Shown here one piece after another: positions 1-5,933 of a DNA stretch of 5,933 nt (position 1 is the first letter of the stretch; each line of letters starts with the position of its first letter). The stretch spans positions 1 through 5,933 of the forward strand of contig CAZTTC010000181.1 of NCBI GenBank assembly GCA_964616015.1, read 5' to 3'. The position numbers and the translations under genes were made by a program. The stretch comes from Methylibium sp964616015. GTDB taxonomy: Bacteria; Pseudomonadota; Gammaproteobacteria; Burkholderiales; Burkholderiaceae_C. A model generated the notes under the pieces. The model searched no databases. It was not told the DNA's origin and saw nothing but the letters and a program-made list of their open reading frames with translations.

Positions 1-479
1 GGATGTTCAACCCGCTGATCAGCCTGCTGCGCCCGGTGTCGCCGCTGGCCTGGCTACCCATCGGCCTGCTGGTGTTCAAGGGCGCCAACCCGGCTGCCAT
101 CTGGACCATCTTCATCTGCTCGATCTGGCCGATGGTCATCAACACCGCGGTCGGCGTGCAGCGCGTGCCGCAGGACTACCTCAACGTCGCGCGGGTGCTG
201 AACCTGTCGGAGTGGAAGGTCATCACGCGCATCCTCTTCCCCGCGGTGCTGCCCTACATGCTCACGGGCGTGCGGCTGTCGGTGGGCACGGCCTGGCTGG
301 TGATCGTCGCCGCCGAGATGCTGACCGGCGGCGTCGGCATCGGCTTCTGGGTCTGGGACGAGTGGAACAACCTCAACGTCGCGCACATCCTGATCGCGAT
401 CTTCGTGATCGGCATCGTCGGCCTGCTGCTCGAGCAGACGCTGATGCTGGTGGCGCGTCGCTTCTCCTACGATGATTGA
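1..479 (+). CDS. nrtB: Nitrate-type ABC transporter permease, 3' part (NrtB-like)
   Basis: This is the C-terminal 158 or so residues of an inner-membrane permease of the nitrate/sulfonate/taurine (BPD_transp_1) importer family. The reading frame is open at the left edge, and the ATG at position 3 is probably internal because full-length members have roughly 270-300 residues. Numbering from that Met, hydrophobic segments lie near residues 12-26, 31-52, 91-106 and 128-150. Between the second and third lies a degenerate EAA loop (about 58-84, ending IxxxILFPAVLP) that contacts the ATPase. The stretches RPVSPLAWLPIGL, INTAVGVQ, PQDYLNVARVL and AAEMLTGGVGIGF match what I know of NrtB from nitrate importers, which favours nitrate over sulfonate or taurine. 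Cyanate is a close alternative, since CynB-type permeases are similar. The ATPase gene follows 138 bp downstream on the same strand. The substrate-binding protein gene is presumably upstream, outside the window. Confidence 0.85.
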   Translation, partial: MFNPLISLLRPVSPLAWLPIGLLVFKGANPAAIWTIFICSIWPMVINTAVGVQRVPQDYLNVARVLNLSEWKVITRILFPAVLPYMLTGVRLSVGTAWLVIVAAEMLTGGVGIGFWVWDEWNNLNVAHILIAIFVIGIVGLLLEQTLMLVARRFSYDD

Positions 480-490
480 CCACCGCCGTC

Positions 491-549
491 GCGGCTTTGC
501 CGCTCCCCATCAAGGGGGCGCCGCTGGCGGACCAGCGGAGCCGGATCCG
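491..549. repeat. Cluster of small hairpins in the nrtB-nrtD gap
   Basis: Three perfect inverted repeats stand side by side. GCGGC-TTT-GCCGC is at 491-503, CCCC-ATCAA-GGGG at 505-517, and CCGCTGG-CGGA-CCAGCGG at 521-538. The 8-bp palindrome CGGATCCG follows at 542-549. None has a T-tract, so this is not a standard terminator. The block looks like a dispersed intergenic repeat I associate with Burkholderiales genomes, but no second copy is in this window, so the repeat status is inferred. In the transcript it could protect the upstream nrtB message from 3' decay or lower read-through into the ATPase gene. Confidence 0.5.
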
Positions 550-603
550 CAGCGGCTGCTGGGTCAGGCCGGCACGTGCGTGGGTGCGCGCCGCAGAACG
601 ACC

Positions 604-610
604 GAGGAGA
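604..610 (+). promoter_or_regulatory. Ribosome binding site of the nrtD-like gene
   Basis: GAGGAGA lies 7 nt before the ATG at 618 and fixes that start. An overlapping ATG at 613 is out of frame and reaches a stop after two codons. An upstream in-frame ATG at 576 has no comparable Shine-Dalgarno sequence and would add 14 residues unlike this family. Confidence 0.75.
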
Positions 611-617
611 ACATGAC

Positions 618-1418
618 ATGAGTCACTTCATCGAAATCCAGAACGCCGAGATGGTGTTCACCACCCGCAAGGGGCGCTTTCACGCCCTGCGCGAGATCAA
701 TCTGCAGGTCGAGCGCGGCGAGTTCGTCACGCTGATCGGCCACTCGGGCTGCGGCAAGTCGACCCTGCTGAACCTCATCGCCGGCCTGCTGCTGCCGACC
801 TCGGGCGCGCTGATCTGCGACGGCCGGGAGATCGCGGCGCCCGGGCCGGAGCGCTCGGTGGTGTTCCAGAACCACTCGCTGCTGCCCTGGCTGACCTGCT
901 TCGAGAACGTGCATCTCGGCGTCGAACGCGTCTTCGGTGCCAAGGAGGGCAAGGCGCAGCTGAAGGAGCGCACCGAGGCGGCGCTGGCGCTGGTGGGCAT
1001 GTCGCATGCACTGACGAAGCGGCCGCACGAGATCTCCGGCGGCATGAAGCAGCGTGTCGGCATCGCCCGGGCGTTGGCGATGGAGCCCAAGGTGCTGCTG
1101 CTGGACGAGCCTTTCGGCGCGCTCGATGCGCTGACCCGGGCGCGGCTGCAGGACGAGTTGCTGAAGATCGTCGCCCGCACGAAGAGCACCGTCGTGATGG
1201 TCACGCACGACGTCGACGAGGCGGTGCTGCTGTCCGACCGCATCGTGATGATGACCAACGGCCCGGCCGCGACCATCGGCGAGATCCTCGCGGTCGACCT
1301 GGCGCGCCCGCGCGACCGCATCGACCTGGCCGAGGACGCCGCCTATGTCCACTATCGCAAGCAGGTCCTCGACTTCCTCTACACGCGGCATGGCCACGTG
1401 GAGCGCGAAGCCGCCTGA
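618..1418 (+). CDS. nrtD: Nitrate-type ABC transporter ATP-binding protein (NrtD-like)
   Basis: A 266-residue cytoplasmic ATPase that drives import through the permease encoded just upstream. All ABC motifs are present in order: Walker A GHSGCGKST at 41-49, Q-loop at Gln84 (VVFQNHSLLPW), signature SGGMKQR at 140-146, Walker B VLLLDEP at 159-165, D-loop around Asp170, and the switch His197 in VTHD. The Q-loop FQ(N/D)xSLLPWLT pattern and the full length agree with NrtD/SsuB/TauB-type ATPases of about 260 residues. No NrtA-like domain is fused to the C-terminus, as would be expected for NrtC. The substrate assignment comes mainly from the NrtB-like neighbour, because the ATPase alone could serve a sulfonate, taurine or cyanate system. 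It is probably co-transcribed with the permease and is the last gene of the operon, since a strong terminator follows. Confidence 0.88.
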   Translation: MSHFIEIQNAEMVFTTRKGRFHALREINLQVERGEFVTLIGHSGCGKSTLLNLIAGLLLPTSGALICDGREIAAPGPERSVVFQNHSLLPWLTCFENVHLGVERVFGAKEGKAQLKERTEAALALVGMSHALTKRPHEISGGMKQRVGIARALAMEPKVLLLDEPFGALDALTRARLQDELLKIVARTKSTVVMVTHDVDEAVLLSDRIVMMTNGPAATIGEILAVDLARPRDRIDLAEDAAYVHYRKQVLDFLYTRHGHVEREAA

Positions 1419-1455
1419 GCCGGGCCCTGGCACGCCGGTTGCGTACCGACTCCGC

Positions 1456-1485
1456 GACAGCGCCGGTGGCGGCGCAGTCGCTGTC
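1456..1485. repeat. Inverted repeat after the nrtD-like gene
   Basis: GACAGCG at 1456-1462 pairs perfectly with CGCTGTC at 1479-1485 around a 16-nt GC-rich loop. There is no T-tract. It may simply add 3' structure ahead of the terminator at 1515, and it could be chance in DNA of this composition. Confidence 0.3.
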
Positions 1486-1514
1486 TCCTCAGCAGGGTTC
1501 ACGCCCTTTGTCCC

Positions 1515-1546
1515 CCGCCTGGCCTCGCGGCCGGGCGGTTTTCTTT
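1515..1546 (+). terminator. Intrinsic terminator of the nrt operon
   Basis: A 10-bp stem (CCGCCTGGCC with GGCCGGGCGG, one G-T wobble) closes a TCGC loop and is followed directly by TTTTCTTT. This is a textbook rho-independent terminator about 100 bp after the nrtD-like stop codon. On the opposite strand the stem has no T-tract, so it should act mainly on transcription from the nrt side. Confidence 0.88.
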
Positions 1547-1562
1547 GCGCATCGCCCGGCTT

Positions 1563-1580
1563 CGGTGCGCGCACGCACCG
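1563..1580. terminator. Hairpin just after the lgt stop, possible weak terminator
   Basis: CGGTGCG-CGCA-CGCACCG is a perfect 7-bp hairpin that starts 6 nt past the lgt stop codon on the minus strand. No T-run follows it in that direction. It could be a weak or Rho-assisted terminator, or an end-protecting structure for the lgt message. Position is the main support. Confidence 0.35.
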
Positions 1581-1586
1581 GACCGT

Positions 1587-2381
1587 TCAACGGCGGCGGC
1601 TGGCCCAGAGCCACAGGGCTGCGCCGGCGGCCATCATCGGCAGGCACAGCCACTGGCCCATGCTCATCCCCAACGCCAACAGCCCCAGGAAGCCGTCGGG
1701 CTCGCGGAAGTACTCGGCGATGAAGCGCAGCGCACCGTAGCCGACCAGGAAGGCCGCCGACACCTGGCCCAGCGCCCGCGGCTTGCGCGCGTACAGCCAC
1801 AACAGGACGAACAACAGCAGCCCCTCGAGCGCAACCTGGTAGAGCGGCGACGGATGGCGCGGCAGGTCGGTCCCCGACTGCGGGAAGACCATCGCCCAGG
1901 GCAGCGCGGGGTCGGCCGCCCGGCCCCAGAGCTCGCCGTTGATGAAGTTGCCGATGCGCCCGCTCGCCAAGCCCGTCGGCACGCAGGGTGCGATCAGGTC
2001 CGTGACCTCCAGCCAGCGGCGCCCGCGCGTGCGCGCGAACACGGCCATCGCGACCAGCACGCCGAGCAGGCCGCCGTGGAAGGCCATGCCGCCCTTCCAG
2101 ACCTCGAGGACCTCGAGCGGGTGCGAGGCGTAGTAGCCGGGCTTGTAGAAAAGCACGTAACCGAGCCGCCCGCCGATGATGACGCCCAGCACGCCGTAGA
2201 ACAGCAGGTCCTCGACGTCGCGCCGCGTCCATCCGGTGTCGCGAAAGGGCAGGTGGCGCACGCGCAGCGAGCCCAGCCAGAGGAACAGCCCGAAGGCCAC
2301 CAGGTAGGTCAGCCCGTACCAGTGGAGGGCCAGCGGGCCGAGCTGGATCGCGACGGGGTCGAACTGCGGATGGGTCAGCAT
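1587..2381 (-). CDS. lgt: Prolipoprotein diacylglyceryl transferase
   Basis: A 264-residue polytopic inner-membrane enzyme that moves a diacylglyceryl group from phosphatidylglycerol to the lipobox cysteine of prolipoproteins, the first step of lipoprotein maturation. The family signature GRIGNFINGELWGR is at residues 141-154. It carries Arg142, Asn145 and Glu150, which line up with E. coli Arg143, Asn146 and Glu151. The MAFHGGLLG segment supplies His102, the counterpart of E. coli His103. HPSPLYQ (176-182) followed by Glu186-Gly187, and the late R219-F-I-A-E-Y-F-R226-E-P-D segment, are also typical of Lgt. Several hydrophobic segments spread over the full length fit about seven membrane spans. 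The start at MLTHPQFDP is the only Met in the region of homology. The Shine-Dalgarno sequence is weak (ACGAG). The frame stays open upstream but has no Lgt-like sequence there. The gene is convergent with the nrt operon and divergent from ilvD. Confidence 0.96.
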   Translation of the reverse strand: MLTHPQFDPVAIQLGPLALHWYGLTYLVAFGLFLWLGSLRVRHLPFRDTGWTRRDVEDLLFYGVLGVIIGGRLGYVLFYKPGYYASHPLEVLEVWKGGMAFHGGLLGVLVAMAVFARTRGRRWLEVTDLIAPCVPTGLASGRIGNFINGELWGRAADPALPWAMVFPQSGTDLPRHPSPLYQVALEGLLLFVLLWLYARKPRALGQVSAAFLVGYGALRFIAEYFREPDGFLGLLALGMSMGQWLCLPMMAAGAALWLWASRRR

Positions 2382-2501
2382 GGGCTCGTGAGGCGGCGAA
2401 GGAGCGGAACGATAGCGCAGCGGCCCGCGGGACCGTCCGCGCGCGCCTGCGTGAGAATGCGTCCTCGCCCCGGACCCCCTCTCCGTTCCCAGGACCCTGC
2501 C
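2382..2501. promoter_or_regulatory. Divergent lgt-ilvD intergenic region
   Basis: This 120-bp gap must hold the start signals of both lgt (leftward) and ilvD (rightward). I found no convincing -35/-10 pair. GAGAAT at 2454-2459 is a fair -10 match for ilvD but lacks a good -35, and TATCGT on the minus strand is a similarly weak candidate for lgt. No leader peptide rich in Val, Leu or Ile and no attenuator-like terminator precedes ilvD. Confidence 0.4.
2491..2494 (+). promoter_or_regulatory. Ribosome binding site of ilvD
   Basis: AGGA sits 7 nt before the ATG at 2502. It decides between that start and an in-frame ATG at 2457, which would add 15 Pro/Arg-rich residues, has no comparable ribosome binding site and does not look like an IlvD N-terminus. 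Confidence 0.6.
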
Positions 2502-4187
2502 ATGAGTTCCAACCGCCGCTCCAAGAACATCACCGAAGGCGTCGCCCGCGCCCCCAATCGCTCGATGTACTACGCGATGGGCTACCAGGAGGCCGACTTC
2601 AAGAAGCCGATGGTCGGCGTCGCCAACGGCCACTCGACCATCACCCCCTGCAACTCGGGCCTGCAGCGCCTGGCCGACGCCGCCGTCGAGGGCCTCAAGG
2701 CCGCCGGTGCCAACCCGCAGATCTTCGGCACGCCGACCATCAGCGACGGCATGGCGATGGGCACCGAGGGCATGAAATACAGCCTGGTGTCGCGCGAGGT
2801 CATCGCCGACTGCGTCGAGACCTGCGTCGGCGGCCAGTGGATGGACGGCGTGCTGGTGATCGGCGGCTGCGACAAGAACATGCCCGGCGGCATGATGGGC
2901 ATGCTGCGCGCCAACGTGCCGGCCATCTATGTCTACGGCGGCACCATCCTCCCCGGCCGCTACAAGGGGCAGGACCTCAACATCGTCAGCGTCTTCGAGG
3001 CGGTCGGCCAGTTCACCGCCGGCAACATGAGCGAGGAAGACTTCTGCCAGATCGAGCGCCGCGCGATCCCCGGCAGCGGCTCCTGCGGCGGCATGTACAC
3101 CGCCAACACCATGAGCTCGGCCTTCGAGGCGCTGGGCATGAGCCTGCCGTTCGCCAGCACGATGGCCAACGTCGAGGATCCGATCGTCGCCCACACGCGC
3201 GAAGCGGCGCGGGTGCTGGTCGAGGCGGTCAAGGCGGACCTGAAGCCGCGCGACATCGTCACCCGGAAGGCCATCGAGAACGCGGTCGCGGTGATCATGG
3301 CCACCGGCGGCTCGACCAATGCGGTGCTGCACTTCCTGGCCATCGCCCATGCCGCCGGGGTCGAGTGGACCATCGACGATTTCGAGCGCGTGCGCCAGAA
3401 GGTGCCGGTGCTGTGCGACCTCAAACCCAGCGGCCGCTACCTCGCGGTGGACCTGCACCGCGCCGGCGGCATCCCGCAGGTGATGAAGACGCTGCTGAAG
3501 GCCGGCCTCCTGCACGGCGATTGCCTGACGATCACCGGCAAGACCGTCGCCGAGAACCTGGCCGACGTGCCCGACGCGCTACGTGCCGACCAGGACGTGA
3601 TCCGGCCGATCGACCGGCCGATGTACAAGCACGGCCATCTGGCGATCCTGAAGGGCAACCTCTCGCCCGAAGGGGCGGTCGCCAAGATCACCGGCCTGAA
3701 GAACCCCAGCATCACCGGGCCGGCGCGCGTCTTCGACGACGAGCAGTCGGCGCTGGCTGCGATCATGGCCAAGAAGATCAAGGCCGGCGACGTGATGGTG
3801 CTGCGCTACCTCGGCCCGATGGGCGGCCCCGGCATGCCGGAGATGCTGGCCCCGACCGGCGCGCTGATCGGCCAGGGCCTGGGCGAGTCGGTCGGCCTGG
3901 TCACCGACGGTCGCTTCTCGGGCGGCACCTGGGGCATGGTGGTCGGCCACGTCGCGCCCGAGGCCGCGGCCGGCGGCACGATCGCGCTGGTGCAGGAGGG
4001 CGACTCCATCACCATCGACGCGCGCAGCCTGAGGCTGCAGCTCAACGTGGGCGAGGAAGAAATCGCGAAGCGGCGTGCCGCCTGGCGCGCGCCTGCCCCG
4101 CGCTACACCCGGGGCGTGCTGGCGAAGTTCGCGAAGAACGCATCGAGCGCCAGCAGCGGCGCGGTGCTCGATCGCTTCGAGTCCTAG
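2502..4187 (+). CDS. ilvD: Dihydroxy-acid dehydratase
   Basis: A 561-residue cytoplasmic Fe-S dehydratase that converts 2,3-dihydroxy-isovalerate and 2,3-dihydroxy-3-methylvalerate to the keto acids that precede valine/leucine and isoleucine. IlvD/Edd signature 1 is at 123-130 (CDKNMPGG) and signature 2 is at 467-476 (VTDGRFSGGT). The three cysteines expected to bind the cluster are Cys50 (TPCNSG), Cys123 (GCDK) and Cys195 (SGSCGG). Lys125 corresponds to the lysine that is carbamylated and binds Mg in characterised members, and Ser473 to the catalytic base. Length and motif wording fit the roughly 560-residue form, which in studied members usually carries a [2Fe-2S] cluster, rather than the longer E. 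coli-type enzyme of about 616 residues. The cluster type is inferred. The closely related Edd and sugar-acid dehydratases are less likely because the whole sequence follows the IlvD pattern. The gene stands alone here, without other ilv genes. Confidence 0.97.
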   Translation: MSSNRRSKNITEGVARAPNRSMYYAMGYQEADFKKPMVGVANGHSTITPCNSGLQRLADAAVEGLKAAGANPQIFGTPTISDGMAMGTEGMKYSLVSREVIADCVETCVGGQWMDGVLVIGGCDKNMPGGMMGMLRANVPAIYVYGGTILPGRYKGQDLNIVSVFEAVGQFTAGNMSEEDFCQIERRAIPGSGSCGGMYTANTMSSAFEALGMSLPFASTMANVEDPIVAHTREAARVLVEAVKADLKPRDIVTRKAIENAVAVIMATGGSTNAVLHFLAIAHAAGVEWTIDDFERVRQKVPVLCDLKPSGRYLAVDLHRAGGIPQVMKTLLKAGLLHGDCLTITGKTVAENLADVPDALRADQDVIRPIDRPMYKHGHLAILKGNLSPEGAVAKITGLKNPSITGPARVFDDEQSALAAIMAKKIKAGDVMVLRYLGPMGGPGMPEMLAPTGALIGQGLGESVGLVTDGRFSGGTWGMVVGHVAPEAAAGGTIALVQEGDSITIDARSLRLQLNVGEEEIAKRRAAWRAPAPRYTRGVLAKFAKNASSASSGAVLDRFES

Positions 4188-4205
4188 GCCCGGCGGCGCC
4201 GGGCC
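4187..4205. repeat. GC palindrome at the 3' end of ilvD
   Basis: GGCCCGGC-GGC-GCCGGGCC is a perfect 8-bp inverted repeat that begins at the last base of the ilvD stop codon and fills most of the 25-bp gap to the convergent gene. Neither strand has a T-tract after it. It may act as a weak or Rho-assisted terminator, or protect the 3' end of either message. Confidence 0.45.
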
Positions 4206-4212
4206 CGGCGCG

Positions 4213-4617
4213 CTAGCGTCGCGTGTCCGGGCCGCCGTCGATGCGGCTGTTGATGACGGAGTCGCGCGCCTTCTTGCGCTCGGCCTCGCGACCCTTCTCG
4301 ATCCTGTCGCCTTCACTGGCGCGCTTGGCGACATAGGCGGCGGCCCGGGCGCTCTTCTTGTGATGCTGGCGCGGGTCGATGCCGAGAGCGACGAGGTTCT
4401 TGTCGCGACGGGCGATCTTGCGCTCCTCCATCTTCTCGATTTCCTTGCGCTTGGTGTAGCCGGTGCCGTCCGCCCAGGCCCACCAGACCGCCGCGCAGCC
4501 GAACGGGAAGCAGAACTTCCACAGATCGCCGGTCAGCTTCCAGTTCCAGTCGGCCATCGGCCCGAAGCCGCCCAGATGCAGAAGGATCACCAGGACCCCG
4601 ACGATGACGAAAATCAT
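4213..4617 (-). CDS. Small Trp-rich membrane protein with basic C-terminal tail, function unknown
   Basis: A 134-residue protein of unknown function. It resembles a small Trp-rich family (TIGR04438-like) that I recall from betaproteobacteria; this is from memory and was not searched. Residues 1-20 form a hydrophobic segment ending in GGFGP and could be a membrane anchor. Six tryptophans (24, 26, 33, 45, 46, 48) lie in residues 24-48, around a second hydrophobic stretch CFPFGCAAVWWAWAD at about 36-50. From the family-like GYTKRKE at 53-59 the rest is charged and probably helical. Residues 55-134 hold about 25 Lys/Arg against 14 Asp/Glu. This suggests a membrane hairpin with a basic cytoplasmic tail. 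The start is set by a strong Shine-Dalgarno sequence, and a longer frame from 4662 lacks that support. The gene is convergent with ilvD and divergent from the cytochrome c gene. Confidence 0.82.
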   Translation of the reverse strand: MIFVIVGVLVILLHLGGFGPMADWNWKLTGDLWKFCFPFGCAAVWWAWADGTGYTKRKEIEKMEERKIARRDKNLVALGIDPRQHHKKSARAAAYVAKRASEGDRIEKGREAERKKARDSVINSRIDGGPDTRR

Positions 4618-4623
4618 GCTTCG

Positions 4624-4630
4624 ACCTCCC
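4624..4630 (-). promoter_or_regulatory. Ribosome binding site of the Trp-rich gene
   Basis: On the minus strand the sequence reads GGGAGGT, 6 nt before the ATG at 4617. This near-ideal site chooses the MIFVIVGV start over the in-frame upstream ATG at 4662. Confidence 0.8.
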
Positions 4631-4737
4631 GCGGCGATGGAGCCCTCCGCCGACCGCGTCAACCGGCTCCCTTACACTCCGTTCAGGTGAATGTAGCCGA
4701 GAGTTCTCCGGCGTTTGCGTGACCCCAAGCCCGTCTG

Positions 4738-4743
4738 AAAGGA
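4738..4743 (+). promoter_or_regulatory. Ribosome binding site of the cytochrome c gene
   Basis: AAAGGA ends 4 nt before the ATG at 4748. It is a good Shine-Dalgarno match at slightly close spacing, and it supports a start that also gives a complete signal peptide. Confidence 0.65.
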
Positions 4744-4747
4744 AACC

Positions 4748-5056
4748 ATGAAGTCCGTCCTGATCCTGACCCTGGCCGTCGGCAGCCTCGTGGCTGCGCC
4801 GGCTTTCGCCAGCCCTGAACTCGCCCAGAAGAAGAACTGCATGGCCTGCCACGCGGTCGACAAGAAGCTGGTCGGACCGGCCTTCAAGGACGTCGCCGCC
4901 AAGTACGCCGGCGACAAGGAAGCGGCCGGCAAACTGGCCTCCAAGATCATCAAGGGCGGCACCGGCGCGTGGGGCCAGATCCCGATGCCGGCCAACCCGC
5001 AGGTCAGCGAGGCCGAGGCCAAGCAGCTGGCGACCTGGGTGCTGGGCACGAAGTAG
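4748..5056 (+). CDS. Periplasmic class I cytochrome c (c551/c552 type)
   Basis: A 102-residue precursor of a small soluble monohaem cytochrome that carries electrons in the periplasm. Residues 1-21 are a Sec signal peptide (MKS, a hydrophobic core, then PAFA) with likely cleavage after Ala21, leaving about 81 residues. That is close to the 82 of Pseudomonas cytochrome c551. The haem motif CMACH is at 31-35, so Cys31 and Cys34 bind haem and His35 is the axial ligand. VGPAF at 42-46 and Met80 in the segment IPMPAN, the expected sixth ligand, complete the c551/c8 pattern. The final helix EAEAKQLATWVLG is typical. Partners in this family include terminal oxidases, cd1 nitrite reductase, cytochrome c peroxidase and, in phototrophs, the reaction centre. 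Nothing here shows which applies, and neither neighbour is a respiratory gene. The gene is monocistronic, with a strong terminator 20 bp after the stop. Confidence 0.95.
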   Translation: MKSVLILTLAVGSLVAAPAFASPELAQKKNCMACHAVDKKLVGPAFKDVAAKYAGDKEAAGKLASKIIKGGTGAWGQIPMPANPQVSEAEAKQLATWVLGTK

Positions 5057-5075
5057 TCCTCGCGCCCCGCCAACG

Positions 5076-5101
5076 ACAAAGCCCGCTTGCGCGGGCTTTG
5101 T
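5076..5101. terminator. Intrinsic terminator between cytochrome c gene and acs
   Basis: ACAAAGCCCGC pairs perfectly over 11 bp with GCGGGCTTTGT around a TTGC loop. It lies 20 bp after the cytochrome c stop. The T-rich 3' arm (GCTTTGTGCTTT) serves the + strand, and the mirror arm reads GGCTTTGTCGTT on the - strand. It can therefore end transcription of both convergent genes, with acs stopping 43 bp to its right. Confidence 0.88.
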
Positions 5102-5143
5102 GCTTTGGGCGGGGTCTCGATCGACCCGGCGCGCTCCCGGCGC

Positions 5144-5933
<790 letters not shown>

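Larger units (their letters stand above)
4618..4747. promoter_or_regulatory. Divergent control region, Trp-rich gene and cytochrome c gene
   Basis: This 130-bp gap separates the leftward Trp-rich gene from the rightward cytochrome c gene, so both promoters should be here. On the minus strand TTGACG (near 4654-4659) is a fair -35 box, but CATCGC 17 bp further on is a poor -10. I see no convincing sigma-70 pair for the cytochrome gene and no clear FNR-type (TTGAT-N4-ATCAA) site. Confidence 0.4.

Noticed and set aside
564..1574. A 336-codon minus-strand frame antisense to the nrtD-like gene.
   Set aside because: It covers the complete ABC ATPase with all its motifs, has no recognisable domain of its own, and runs through the operon terminator.
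1545..2501. The ilvD frame stays open far upstream, across the antisense of lgt, giving an apparent 880-residue protein.
   Set aside because: The upstream part is low-complexity Ala/Arg/Gln/Glu text antisense to a clear Lgt. High GC makes stop codons rare, and the ATG at 2502 with AGGA marks the real IlvD start.
2457..2501. Alternative in-frame ilvD start at ATG 2457.
   Set aside because: It would add 15 Pro/Arg-rich residues with no ribosome binding site. Homology begins at MSSNRRSKN and AGGA precedes 2502.
2382..3515. The lgt frame is open for another 378 codons antisense to ilvD, suggesting an N-terminal extension or an antisense gene.
   Set aside because: The predicted sequence is Ala/Gly/His/Arg-rich with no recognisable domain, it covers a well-conserved ilvD, and Lgt is full length from 2381. 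It is a GC-driven shadow frame.
2837..4216. A 459-codon + strand frame overlapping ilvD.
   Set aside because: It is out of frame with ilvD, is very rich in Arg, Gly, Ala and His, and shows no motif. ilvD accounts for the sequence.
4618..4662. Alternative upstream start for the Trp-rich protein at 4662.
   Set aside because: It would place 15 polar residues before the hydrophobic segment and read through the GGGAGGT site that clearly serves the ATG at 4617.

Overview
The window reads as an ordinary stretch of chromosome from a high-GC betaproteobacterium, most likely a member of the Burkholderiales (Rubrivivax/Leptothrix/Methylibium-like). This rests on the strongly GC-biased codon use, on IlvD, Lgt and Acs sequences of the type I know from that group, and on a small Trp-rich membrane protein resembling a family I associate with betaproteobacteria. 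The placement comes from recall, not from a search.

Layout. (1) 1-1418, + strand: the end of a nitrate-type ABC importer operon, with the 3' part of the permease gene (nrtB-like), a 138-bp gap holding a row of small hairpins, the ATPase gene (nrtD-like), and a clear intrinsic terminator at 1515-1546. No nitrate or nitrite reductase gene follows, so the operon seems to end here. (2) 1587-2381, - strand: lgt, the prolipoprotein diacylglyceryl transferase, convergent with the transporter. (3) 2502-4187, + strand: ilvD, dihydroxy-acid dehydratase of branched-chain amino acid synthesis, divergent from lgt across 120 bp. (4) 4213-4617, - strand: a 134-residue Trp-rich membrane protein with a long basic tail, convergent with ilvD at 25 bp. 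(5) 4748-5056, + strand: a small periplasmic class I cytochrome c (c551/c552 type), divergent from the Trp-rich gene across 130 bp. (6) 5076-5101: a strong hairpin terminator. (7) 5144-5933, - strand: the C-terminal part of acetyl-CoA synthetase (acs), which runs off the right edge.

The genes do not form one pathway. They cover nitrogen uptake, lipoprotein maturation, valine/isoleucine/leucine synthesis, electron transfer and acetate activation. All gene junctions except nrtB-nrtD change strand, so apart from that pair each gene is probably its own transcription unit. No gap exceeds 170 bp. I saw no mobile element, CRISPR array, tRNA, rRNA or phage gene, and no evidence of an undescribed multi-gene system. 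The two items most worth a second look are the uncharacterised Trp-rich protein and the hairpin cluster inside the nrt operon.
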